From assembly GCA_905250115.1 (NCBI GenBank), contig CAJNOI010000034.1, forward strand, positions 18,889-82,888: a stretch of 64,000 nt of DNA, given 5' to 3'. Source of the DNA: Adineta steineri. Its lineage: Eukaryota > Rotifera > Eurotatoria > Adinetida > Adinetidae. The position numbers and the translations under genes are program-made. Shown piece after piece: positions 12,338-24,000 of the stretch (its first letter is position 1; each line of letters starts with the position of its first letter). The notes below the pieces were generated by a model. It saw nothing but the letters and a program-made list of their open reading frames with translations, was not told the origin of the DNA and searched no databases.

Positions 12338-12532
12338 ATGAATTCATGGACGAAAGAAGTGATTGATCCATCTCGAAAACGATTTCGATTTCGATACATT
12401 AAAATGATTATTATTATTTTCGTTGGTTTTATTTTTTACTGTACAGTTATATACACATTAATCAGATTCATCGTTGATCCTTATAAACCTGTTCGATCTG
12501 ATTTAATAATATCAACAACAGCTAAGCTTTAA
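12338..12532 (+). CDS. Small single-TM protein, unknown
   Basis: A 64-residue frame from ATG to TAA. It has a basic N-terminal stretch (DPSRKRFRFRYIK), one TM helix at about 22-44 (MIIIIFVGFIFYCTVIYTLI) and a short polar tail. The charge pattern fits a type II or small tail-embedded protein. No homologue is recognised. It lies between the receptor and the convergent methyltransferase gene, whose stop is only 37 nt away. Coding status rests on length and the clear basic-TM pattern only. Confidence 0.45.
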   Translation: MNSWTKEVIDPSRKRFRFRYIKMIIIIFVGFIFYCTVIYTLIRFIVDPYKPVRSDLIISTTAKL

Positions 12533-12568
12533 ATAAATTTATTTATTTTCTTTAAATATCACAGTAAA

Positions 12569-13478
12569 TCAATTGTTTCTTTTTAAAATAAGAAAAGTTA
12601 CTGTTTTTCCTTGTCGTCCACCAAACATCATTGTTGGTGTATCAACCTCACGTTCTAATGAAAATTCTATAAATACAAAAAGAAATTTATTATATGAAAA
12701 AACAAATGATAATGAATATATACTCGGTTGGAAAAATTCTAATAATTCACTTCGTGTCCAATTACATGAAACAATAAATAAGAGATTTTTTATATGTCGA
12801 TAAACAGTATCGATATAAGCATCACGTTTGGCTTTTCGTTGATCAGGTGCACATAGAAGAATAGCATCTAATGTTCCTTTATCAATTCCAATATCGTAAT
12901 GATCAAGTAATGATGATGTATCTGATGAAGTCATATCAATCACTTGAAATTTTACATTTGATCCAATTTGCTTACGAGCTAAATCAATTGAATTTTCTGA
13001 ATAATCAATTCCAGTTAAATGAGTATAGCCACGAGCTAATAAACGTTGAATAACATGACCATTGCCTATTTAAATATTTATTTTATATGCAAAAAAAAAG
13101 AAGACATGAATGTTTTTTTAACCTGTTCCAATATCTAAGATAGTTGTGTTTTCTTTATCAGTTACTAATTGACATACATTATCGACAAGTTTACTTAAAA
13201 TACTTTTACCAAACCTAAAAAAATTTGGTAAGAAAAATTTTGATAAAATTTAATTTTATTATACCAAATTTCTCCTTCATCACCAAACTCATTGAAATTA
13301 TTTAATTCACCTTCATATAATGTATCCCAACTAAACAAATATATTACAAAATTAATAACTATTTATCGTAGCACATGTTATTTCGTTCTTCGAGATCCCC
13401 AAAAATTACATATAAGTACATTACTCACTATTCTTTCGTTCCAATAACCGATTCATCGGCCTCGTCGTCACTTGACAT
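12569..13478 (-). CDS. EEF1AKMT2: EEF1A lysine methyltransferase 2-like (METTL10/Efm4)
   Basis: Five exons (13429..13478, 13265..13330, 13123..13214, 12724..13065, 12569..12666) give 215 residues. [25 protein letters not shown] at 17-41 matches the family signature. SAM motif I is LDIGTGNG at 65-72, split by an intron inside the glycine loop, followed by GIDYS at 88-92 and DKGTLDA at 131-137. The C-terminal TMMFGGRQGKTV fits the conserved FGGRSGN end. The last intron (12667..12723) is 57 nt, a multiple of three and without stop, so retention would add 19 residues (SIYSLSFVF...). The spliced form fits the family better. By family it methylates a lysine of translation elongation factor eEF1A in the cytoplasm. 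Confidence 0.88.
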
Positions 13479-13575
13479 TAAATAATTTTTAATCTTCAAT
13501 AAAAAAAAACGAACAATAGAAACACAACTATATAGTACTAAAAAATTCATATATATTTCTAAACAATAAACATGT

Positions 13576-14043
13576 TTATTCCCATTTTTTATACCACGCT
13601 ACACGATCTAATAAATCACGTTTTAAATAAATATGTTTAGGTATTTCTTCTTCGCGTCGTTTCAATGCCAATACTTTTTCTTCATGTTCTTTACGTATTG
13701 GATCATTTTCATAAAGATTGTCTTCTGCCTAGAAAGAAAATTTTTATTAATTAAAATAATTTTTTTTTATTTTTTATATCTTACTTCAGTAAGATATGGT
13801 CGACTAAGATGAGCCATATTTTCTAATTCAATTTCAATTCGTTGTTTCATATCCTGTTTTTCACCTTGAGTTAATGAACGTCGAACACGATGTTTCCTTT
13901 GAAAGATAATTATATACGATAAATTTCCTTTAAAAAATAATATCCTACCCAATCAATATATTTCCTGGAATACGTCGAGTTGGTATATAATTACTGAATC
14001 GAAATTGTGAAACTTGTTTAAGTAAAATAATTGATAGTTTCAT
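13576..14043 (-). CDS. MRPL57: Mitochondrial large-subunit ribosomal protein mL63
   Basis: Three exons (13949..14043, 13785..13896, 13576..13728) give 119 residues. The family core is plain: PTRRIPGNILIGKHR followed by RRSLTQGEKQDMKQRIEIELEN and LSRPYLTE, ending WYKKWE as in animal mL63. The first intron splits the G of IGKHR, and splicing restores the conserved K. The N-terminus (MKLSIILLKQVSQFRF) is basic/hydrophobic, fitting a mitochondrial targeting signal. It is a structural component of the mitoribosome. It sits about 100 nt from both neighbours in the minus-strand cluster. Confidence 0.87.
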
Positions 14044-14155
14044 CTTTAAAGATAAAATAAAAATTAATTTTTTTTCGTTCGTTTTTTATTTCAAATAGTG
14101 ATTCTCGAGTGTGTGGGTTTTTTTTTCATTTCAAAATAAAAAAAATAAAATACAA

Positions 14156-15883
14156 TTAATCGTTTTTCGATGTGACATCAATATTATCAGTCTGTTCTTT
14201 CTCTTGTCGATATCCAAATTGATGAAACGATCGTGATCGTCGATGATAATTTGTTGATAAAAATGTTTTTAAACTTTGATATTTTTGTCGTAATGTTGAT
14301 GGAGGAGTTTTTTCACGTAATTTATCACGTAAAACACTTAATGTTGTTAATATATTTCCCAGAAAAAGAAGGAAGAATATGATCGCTAATACCATCACTT
14401 GCCATTCATGTGTTGTTGATACATGTGCTAACTGCCATAATGTATATGCATTATATAGTTGAAATAAATAACCAACAAGAAGAAATGGTACCAAAAATGA
14501 TAAACCATCTAAAATCAATTCATTTTATGTTTAATAAATTACGATAGAAATTTTTTTGCAATACTTACGAAACATCCATCGATGAAAACCTTCAATAGTT
14601 ATATCCATATCATGTGTTTCACCTAAAGCTCGTAATCGATAAAGACAACCACGTTGATAATAAAACTGAAGAACCTATTAAAAAAGCAATAGATTCGTGT
14701 AATTCGAAGAAAAAATTTATTTACTTGAACAAAACTTAAAAAAAATGAAAAGACAAAGAATTGTGTACGAAACGCATGATACGATTGAGATTCTGGCCAC
14801 GTTAATAAAATAGCTGTAGCAACTGTTGCTATAAAATGATGAGCTCGCCACCAGGCTAAATCATAAAAAATAAATTTAAATATATATTAACAAAAAGTAA
14901 AATTGATGAAATTTTACGATTAATATTTGATCCATTGACAATTAAAATCGATTCTCGTATTGTCAATGTACAATAATACCAAACAAGTAAAAAATGAAAT
15001 AATGCATCGAATGCTCGATAACGTGATGTTAACGACCATATGACAAGTGAAGATACTAATGATATACATGTAACAATAAATTTAAATTTTTCATATTCTT
15101 GTTTATATGTCCATCTATCTGCTTTATTTAATATTGAAACATCAACACCACCAAGTATTACTTTTAAATATGGATCTTTACGTGGTAATGTATCTGATAC
15201 TCGTGATAAATATAATTCATTTGTATTAATTTGTTCAGATATGACATTAAGACGTTGAAGTGTAGTTAAGTTATTTACAATTTTATCCAATGATGGCGAA
15301 GAATTGATTGTGGGTAATGGATGTGTTGAATCTTGAGAAGAATTTTTTGGTTCAAGATTTGTTGTTGATTTTGAAGTTTTTACATTTAATACATTTGAAT
15401 TATTCTTTTTTGTTGCTTCTTCTTAATATTAGAAAAAAGAATTTCTAATGCAAAACAATTTAAATATATATTACCTTTCTTAGCATATACTTTTTTCAAT
15501 TGATTGACATCTTTTTTTAATTGATCAAGTTTTTTCTTATATTTATCAAATTCTAGACGATATTTCGTTTTTAATGATTCAACATCGTCTAATCTTCGCA
15601 CATATTCTTTATGTTTAGGTTCGATTACACGTAATTGAGTATCGAATTCTAACCAATCGTCATATAATTGATTGAGTTCTTTATCATCAAATGTGTCAAC
15701 GTTAGTTGTTGTTGTTGCTGGTGGTGATGATGATGATGGAAGTGGGTTATCAGTTGAATCGGAAGATAATAATCTTATTTGATTCTCTTCATCATCTTCG
15801 TCAGAATGAACAACATCAAAATGTCTTGTTGTTGGTCGATGATTTTTTTCATCGTCACTAATAAATACCGTATCACTTGTCAT
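14156..15883 (-). CDS. TMEM120: TMEM120 family membrane protein
   Basis: Five exons (15475..15883, 14918..15421, 14725..14855, 14569..14674, 14156..14508) give 500 residues, longer than the roughly 340 of vertebrate TMEM120A/B because of an acidic, Ser/Thr-rich N-terminal 80 residues and a linker. A coiled coil lies at about 85-135. The family blocks [38 protein letters not shown] and [15 protein letters not shown] with GFHRWMF follow in order, with about six TM helices, then a basic tail. The family localises to the nuclear envelope/ER, affects adipocyte differentiation, has a CoA-binding ELOVL-like fold and is debated as a mechanosensor. The residue after NGSNI differs (NPWW instead of KGWW). 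Confidence 0.9.
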
Positions 15884-16262
15884 ATTTTTTGTTCAATTTA
15901 CATCTAAAAACTATGCATACAAAAATAGTTTGAATTTATTGATATGTAAATAAACAAAACATCCATTAGAGAAATTCCCTGGAGGAAAATGATCAAAGAT
16001 ATAATAAGAAAAGAGAATTTTCTATAGTATCCGACACATCTTTCTATAATCATGTTATCGTGTTTTTGTTCTTTTATTAATAAAAACATATATATGTCTT
16101 TAATGTCTAAATTTAGCTTTTTCTACTCGTTAATAGTGAACTATTTCTATAAATCGAAAATAAAAATCAAGACTTAAACATGTATATTCTTTTTATTCTT
16201 ATAATAGATGTTTCAAAAATATATTTTTGATGTTATTAATAACAATAATAAAATTCTAATTT

Positions 16263-18088
16263 TTATTCAACCACTGGAGCAACTGTAGTACTTGCTTGTG
16301 ATTGTTGTGTTTGATAATTACTCCAATTTGACTAAAATAAAATATTATATTTTTCAAAAAAGAAAATAAATTTTTGAGTATTTACATTTGTATCTCGTTT
16401 CTTTTCACTATTATGTGCTAACGTTTGTGTTCTATTGAATAGATTCTTTGTTTTTTCAATAACTGTTTGATATGGTGATAAAACTTGTGAACCCATAACA
16501 ACAACGCCTTTTTGTGAATCAATTTTTGCATCTAAACTTGCATTACGAATTAAATTGACAATCCAACGTTCAGCTTCTTCAATACCCATATTTAATTTTT
16601 CTGCTAACATACTAATACACAAAAAAACGAATAATTATATTTAAAACAAAATTAAATTTTACTCAAGGGTGATACAATGATGAATACGACAAAATGTTTC
16701 GAATATAAGTAAACGAGCATTTTCCATAAATTCATCAGCACAACCAATGAGAAAAAAATCATTATTAAGTACAGCTGTACAATCACGTAATTTCTTTTGT
16801 GCTCCATCAAAATCAAAATGAACATAAAGACATTCAAGAAATTCAGTTATTGGATCACGAAATGCATATGATTCCTAAATGAAAATAAATATGAACAAAA
16901 AAAAGATTTCATTCTAAGAAATTTTCAAACCTGTTGAATAACTTTAACAAGTTCTTTTAATGTTCTTTCATTTTTTTTTCGTGGATTAATAATAACAGCT
17001 GCTGCTAAATAACGTAATAAATGTGGTGATGCTGTTTGTAATGTATTTAAATAAACATTTGTTTGATTAGCTCCTGATGTTGCTGAACCAAGAAATAATT
17101 GAACAAGATCATCACGTCCTCTTGGATGATTAAAATAAACAAATAATGACCAATGAATAAACCATGTACGTTGATGTAATAAATCTAATGGTGAGCGTGT
17201 ACTATTTGTTTCAATTGCTTCTTTTAATTGATTTAAATCATCATATGCATCATCCCAACGTTGCATTAAAATTTCCGATGCCAATTTACCCCATAAACAT
17301 GACATCATATTTTTATCACTACTTGGAACCTTAATATTGATTATTTAATAGAATAATAATGATAATTAAAACAAAATTGAATTAATACTTACAAGAGCAC
17401 GATAGAGACCTAAATTAGTAGCTGCTCGAGAATAATCACCACAATCATAAACATAACGAGCGAAATTATAAAGAGCATCAACCATATTTCGTTCAATCTA
17501 AGAAAGATTATGATGATGGACAAATATCTCTTTATTCAATACTCACATCGAAATTCTTTTGTAAAAAGTTTAATGCAAGCATTGAATCACTATTTCTAAA
17601 ATAAAATAATTTATAGAAAAAATCTAATACAAAAAAAACAAATTTACCGTTGATGTTCAATTAAACGTGCTGCATCTTCAGTAACAACAGCGTCAAGTAA
17701 TGGTTGAACAGCTTGTGAGAGTTCAGTAAAACGAGATACAATTTCTTCACGTTTTTCAATTAATTCTATAAGAAAAAAAAATTGAATTTGATTATATTAA
17801 ATAATTATTTGAATAAAATAAAAACCTTTTGGTTCCTCTCCTTCAGGATTAAGTTTATTGTGAATATCAAGTTGAAAATCAACCATAGTTGTATTTTGTA
17901 ACAGTTCATATTTAGCACGAAGAATTTCCTTTTCATCAAAGATCTAAAAATAAAAATTAATTGATAGAAGAAACGTTCAATTGATCAATTTATATTACGT
18001 TTCGTTCAGTTAAAAACTCTAATAATGGAAAAACGAGATGACGATCGAAATATCGACCCAATTTTGCTGTTAAATCGTATTCAGCCAT
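16263..18088 (-). CDS. EIF3E: Eukaryotic translation initiation factor 3 subunit E
   Basis: Nine exons (17999..18088, 17826..17943, 17648..17765, 17547..17595, 17393..17497, 16931..17329, 16663..16874, 16386..16611, 16263..16331) give 461 residues, close to the usual 445. The start [26 protein letters not shown] is the canonical N-terminus. The PCI/winged-helix part is clear: [34 protein letters not shown] and [11 protein letters not shown]. The tail is Gln/Thr-rich. It is a core subunit of eIF3, which binds the 40S subunit. It is the upstream member of the minus-strand cluster; about 3 kb of noncoding DNA separates it from the divergent gene at 21095. Confidence 0.95.
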
Positions 18089-21000
18089 CTAAAAATTAAA
18101 TAGACAAAATTAGATAAAGGATCTAGATGAATGCCAAATGGAAATGGATTATAGAAATATATATTTCTTTCATTAGTTCTTTTACGGAATATGATGAATG
18201 GTCAGATCTTTGATCCAATTAATTAAACGAACAAATGAATATTATAAAAGTAATAGAATACATGAATAAAAGAAAATTATTCGAATGTTTATTTATCAAA
18301 AATTAGAATTCAATAGGATATTTTTATTGTTTTATGTTCAATTTGTAGATTAGTTTTGAGCGACATCTACAATTGTAGAAATATTATAGCAAAATAAGAC
18401 ATTTCAACGAAATTGACAATTGTCTAATATAGTTTTATTAATTATCGATTCAAAATTTAATGCTAAAAGTTCTTATGCAACGATTAATTTATTGTAGACA
18501 TTTAAATGCGTTTTTAAAAAAAAGTTGTAGTCAATCAAAATGTAACGAGAAGTTTATTGTTTTTAGGATTTAAGTATTTATCAAACTGGATTTATTAACT
18601 ATATCAATATTTCAGTAAATATGTATATATACATCGAATTTTACGAATATTGTAGCATATCAATACTGGAGGTAAGTATACATATATAGCGAAATATCGT
18701 CTCAAATTTATTAAAATATCTAGAAAAAGTAAACGATTTGAACTATGCTATTATTTGCTCTTCATCATCAGTCTTTTTTTTTGTTTGTTATCGTTATTCT
18801 TATTGAGAAAGCAATGTCATATATAGAGTAATTACTATACTGCTTCTTCTTCTTTAGATACACGTATCATTCATAGTTCTTCCTAATCGACTAAATATTT
18901 AGTTAACTGAGACTGATATTCACATCAATTTCCGTCGTTCATTTGATAGATTAAGTAGTTTGAAATAGTGTAAACTAATTCTAAGTATAGATGTTGATGA
19001 TTTCCGTATAATTACAAGGTCATCGTTTAATATCCGTTAGAATCTCAATTACACAACAGGACTCTTTATTCTAAATGTCTTTTATGAATGACAATAAGAA
19101 TGAATAACGCTGAATTTTGATCATTTGCCATCTGGGAATAAAGAGTACGATTTGATAAGTAGATACTTCAAATGTTTTATTTGAAGTACTCAAATTATGT
19201 TTCTTCGATCTTATCTATCCGCTAATGTAACAATCATCAAGTATTCAGAATTTTAGACGATACTATTAATCATTTCATCTTGTCTTATATTGTAATCGAT
19301 TGTGTGAAATGTTAAGGTAAAGCCGAAAAAAAATCTAATTTCTCATATATAATATATTCGAAATACTATTATCAAGAAAAATCTTGAATAAAAAGAAAAA
19401 CATCTCGTGATTGAATAACCTTCAATCATATGATACAATCTTTTTTTCTTTCTTTAGTATAATTAATAAAAATCGATTAAGCGATTATTTAATATCGAAA
19501 ATTATTTTTATTTTTAAATAAAATATCCATAAAAATTTGTCAATACAGTACTTATTATGTAATATTCCATTATTGAAAAATATTTTATATAAACATGATG
19601 CCTCATAAATTATTTCTTTCCCCAATTATTGTAATTCAAGCTTTTGTTTTATTCAGTTCCACTAATGGATAGATATTACATTTCTCAACATCAGTTCAAA
19701 ATTGTTGATCATCACTCATAAATCAATTTGAATTTTTATAAAATATTTATTTATCCTCCAAGGTCATAAAAAATATATTTCTTTTTTTTGATTTTATTAA
19801 TAGTCGATTCATAGGCAACAGCTTTATTATTCAATAGATTGTATTGATTGTGAGTATAGCACGTCTCTGGAACTATAATTTTTATTTATTTTATTATCTT
19901 AATTTTTGTATCAAATTATATAATCATATCTTTCAAAGCAATTTGATTTTCATAAAAATAGATTATCTAAAGTAGTCCAATAACTCAATTAGTTATAAAA
20001 TATAATATAAATAGTCTATGACCTTTTGACGGAAGTTCAATAGATCATTGAAATAAGAAATATTGACAATTGATGATGAGGTTAGCCTATTTTTTTTTGT
20101 TTTATTGTCACTAATGAAATGACAAATCATGCCTTTTATTTATTCAAGAATATGTAATAATAATTCATCATTAGTATCGATTAATTATTATTCCAAACAC
20201 GTCCATTCTCTATTTCATATCTATTTCCATTACATCAATGATCCTTGCTGCTTCTTCTTCTTCTTCTTTTTTTATATATCTGAAATCTAAATGAGAATGA
20301 CGAATGTAATGTTTAAAACTGTGTGATTGATATACAAGCTGTATTATTTGCATGAATAGAAAGAGAGAGAGAGAGGTCTTTTCTTTTCTACAAATTATTC
20401 TTGCCTTGATTTATTTTGTAATTATTAATAACTAAAAAGATTGCCACTTGCGTGCTATTGAACTACAATACAATTTCATATTATAACTTCCTTGGTTTAC
20501 TTATGTGCCCGACAGTACTATTATATTTTATATATATGCTTATGCGAGATTGGTTACTGTTGTGTCTTACTTATTATTGAAAAAAAACGGAGAAATAATT
20601 TATCAGAAGGTCCTATCCACACCCTAAAGAGCTCTTATTCTTCTTCTATCTTTATGTTCTCTTTTGATTTCTATGTACATGTACATCATGTCGAAATATC
20701 ATCAAAAAATGCAACTACTATAAATTAGACTCGTTTGATTAGTGTGTGCGTGCGTTACAGACAAGAGAAGTTGAGTCGTACGTCACTTTCTCTTTCTTCT
20801 CTTTCTCTTTTTCTCCATTATATTGACACTGGTAAAAGAGAGTCAAAAAAAGAAGACGACGAAGAAAGAGAAAACGTATTTCCGGGTAGACGCGATCGTC
20901 TTCTTTTTTTTTTTACCCACATACTACTCATCATCGTCATCACCATTGCGACTAGATGCCGAAGGGAAATGCTTTGTTTAGTTTTTAAAAAAAAAGAAAG

Positions 21001-21094
21001 AGAAATAGACAGAGATAGAAAGAAAAGAAATATAAAAATTAGTTATTTCGATAAGAGCATTCTATCTTAACTCAAACAACTATCATTTAGAAAA
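18089..21094. other. Intergenic region between divergent genes
   Basis: About 3 kb, AT-rich, with no supported gene. It contains a (GA)n tract near 20359-20376, polypyrimidine tracts near 20785-20820 and a purine run near 20990-21030. It probably holds the promoters and 5' UTRs of the eIF3e gene (leftward) and the 21095 gene (rightward). Confidence 0.6.
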
Positions 21095-24000
21095 ATGTTT
21101 ACAGTTCCTGAAGTTGATGATGACATTGAAGTTTCGTCTTCATCGGATGTTACCGCAAAACCACTAACACCAACAGAACCACCAACAGAACCACCAATAG
21201 AATCACCATCTACACCATCCGAGCTCGTTTCGTCAACAGAAAAAGAAGAAGAACATGTTTCAATTGAAATACAAGTTCTACCTGCAACAACAGAAAAAGA
21301 TTCAACAGCAACAACATCACAAGCACCTAAACAACATGTTTCTCGTTTAACTCATTTTCATCGAAGTACAACTAATGGAAACGATCAAAATAATGATCGT
21401 GTGTAAGTCCTATTTTCTTTTTTCTTCTTCTTTTTTTTCATTTTTTTTTTGCCTACAAGAATAATTATGATGTTTAACCTGATGACACGTATCTACATGC
21501 ATCATTACACACGTAAACAGACATAGACTCAATAGAAATTATTTGTAATTATAAACTTAGACATTACTGATGATCGTTTATGTTTTTTCATGCGAGAATA
21601 AATTAGTCCGTTAGTAAGAATCATTTCATTGTCCTGGGAATATGGGTTAAATGTCATGAATCGTAATAAGACGACAGAACTTTTCTTTTACTAACTGTCA
21701 CACAAATATAATGAACCAGTTTGTCATTTATATAGTTCATGTCTGTTATTCTCATTTATAAACTGTAAAGGTAAATGTGTCAAGAAATAACTAAACTACT
21801 GTTCCATTTATATGATAGCCAGATTGTTTAGATGTCTCAATTTCTCTTCATTTATTAATATATGACGTTTAGAAACAGTTGTTCGTTATTCTGTGACATT
21901 CAATAAAAATTGTATACTAATGAGAATAAGTGATTTTATTTAGAAATAGAGTTAAAACAGGTATCTTTTCATTGGCATTTATATCGAAATACAGTGATTA
22001 GTTGTTATATATATATCTATCTATGTGTTAATCTTGTTCATTATACCATATGTTTCTAACCGAAGTATTTAGCCTAAAGACGATTTTCTTTAAAGGGAAT
22101 ATATATAAGCATATTATAACACTGCAATGAGCGACAAGCAAAAATGATTCAGGGCAAACAGATAGAATGTATAAGAGCTATCTTCATGGAATGTAATATA
22201 CAGACAGACAGATTGTATTAATATTTTACATTTATATATATAATCGTCCGATTTTATATGTAATACAGAATAGTTTTCATACCAACTAGTTTAGTGGTTT
22301 GTCTTATAAAAGAAAAAAAAATAATAATCAATTGTATCTTTTTTTGATATCCTTATATGTTATATTTTGTAATTTATTGACAGGTAAGAGAAATAGAAAT
22401 GTTAATGTATGTATAATATGTAATTATTCCATATGTGTTTATTTGAAAATCATAGATATGCCTATAAGCTCACATCTGCGATGATTATAGCACTCTCAAT
22501 GATCAATTTTTCTATCATCATTGCACAAAGAAGAGAATAATATAACAAATTATACTGACACATATTGAATTACATAGAAAGAAAAAGAAAAAAAAAGAGA
22601 AATGAATATTATATGATTGACAATGAAAATTGAACTTATATTAACATCTTTCAATGAGTTCGATATCAAGGAGATATACATCTACTACTATATCATAAAA
22701 AAAAATATCTTTATTGTACATTTTTGAAAATTCATTAAGGATTATTTAATATTAATAGATTCTAAATAATAAATTCTATAGCATTTCATAGAAAGAAATA
22801 ATGTTTAACAGATTTTTCAGAATAAGTTATTTATCTATGCATACAACCTTGATGATCGTCATAATTCACAAGTCGACAGCGTTATACATATCTTTATATG
22901 TATACATATAACCTTGGCATTCCATCAGACACTAAGATGATAGACATGAGAAAAAGGACATCACACTATTACTCTAATTACAATTCGCTATCAATGTATC
23001 ATACAGTCGCTTTTTTTATGATGTGCCATTTTGACTTTACCTTGTATATCACAACAGTTAGCATTTTTTGTTTGAATTCTTTCGAATCATTAGTTAATAA
23101 TGCTGATTATTAGTCGATTAATGATATAAATTTTTTATTTTTCAATGAATACGATCATCCAGATTTTTTCTTTCATATTTTTCATCGACGATATTACTAC
23201 TATTGTTTTCATTAGTGATTAAAACAAAGAAAAAAAGAAGAGAGATAAGAAACAGTAGGTTCCCATGATTGAGACACACTGTTTTTTTTGTCTTGTTTAT
23301 GAGTATTAACAAGAAAAATGAAGAAAAACCCAAGGCCTATCAACAGTTGTTTGATTAATATACAATAAAAAAAAATGTCTAGAGAATATAAACAAATAGG
23401 TAACATTATAGACAACAAATTCCTGTTGAGAGAAATCTTGTCAATGTGTTGACTGAATAATTAAACTTGTATATATCTCAATTCATATCAAACTGATTGA
23501 ATGATACCTTGGCAAAGGTTATTCTCATTTGAGTAGGCAGATTAAACTAACATAATTCTCAACAGTGGTACTCAGTATGTCTTTTGAGTTAGAGAAGGAA
23601 AGGACATGAATAATGATCATAAATATGTTCTTATCTTTTATTTGATGCTTCAGCATCATCCTACATATGAAAAGAAAAAAAAATAGACATGTAATTTTAA
23701 TTTCTTTTTTTTTTTGTTCTCTTTCTCTTTCGTATTCTTACTATAATACATATTTACATGATCATACAAAAATCTAAAACAAAGCTTTGTAAGAAAAACG
23801 TAGGCTAAGAGAGCATGAAATATAGTCTGTATATAATATTTGAATCAGTAGAGAAAGGAGAGAGAGAGAGAGAAAAAAAAAGAGGAGGAGAAGAAGAAAA
23901 AAAGTCGTTGATACTTGCCTTTACCACATTAATATATTTATTTGTGCAATCCATACCACATACGAATCATGCCAGCATCATCGAAAACTACGATAAAAGG

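Noticed and set aside
20492-21070. Two plus-strand frames before the 21095 exon
   Set aside because: Biased by CT- and GA-rich tracts, with no conserved pattern; more likely 5' UTR and promoter DNA.
22898-23113. 71-codon plus-strand frame
   Set aside because: Lies inside the proposed intron, with no domain or codon pattern to support it.
23142-23418. Overlapping hydrophobic minus-strand frames
   Set aside because: T/A-rich low-complexity translation inside a large intron; no start context or homologue.
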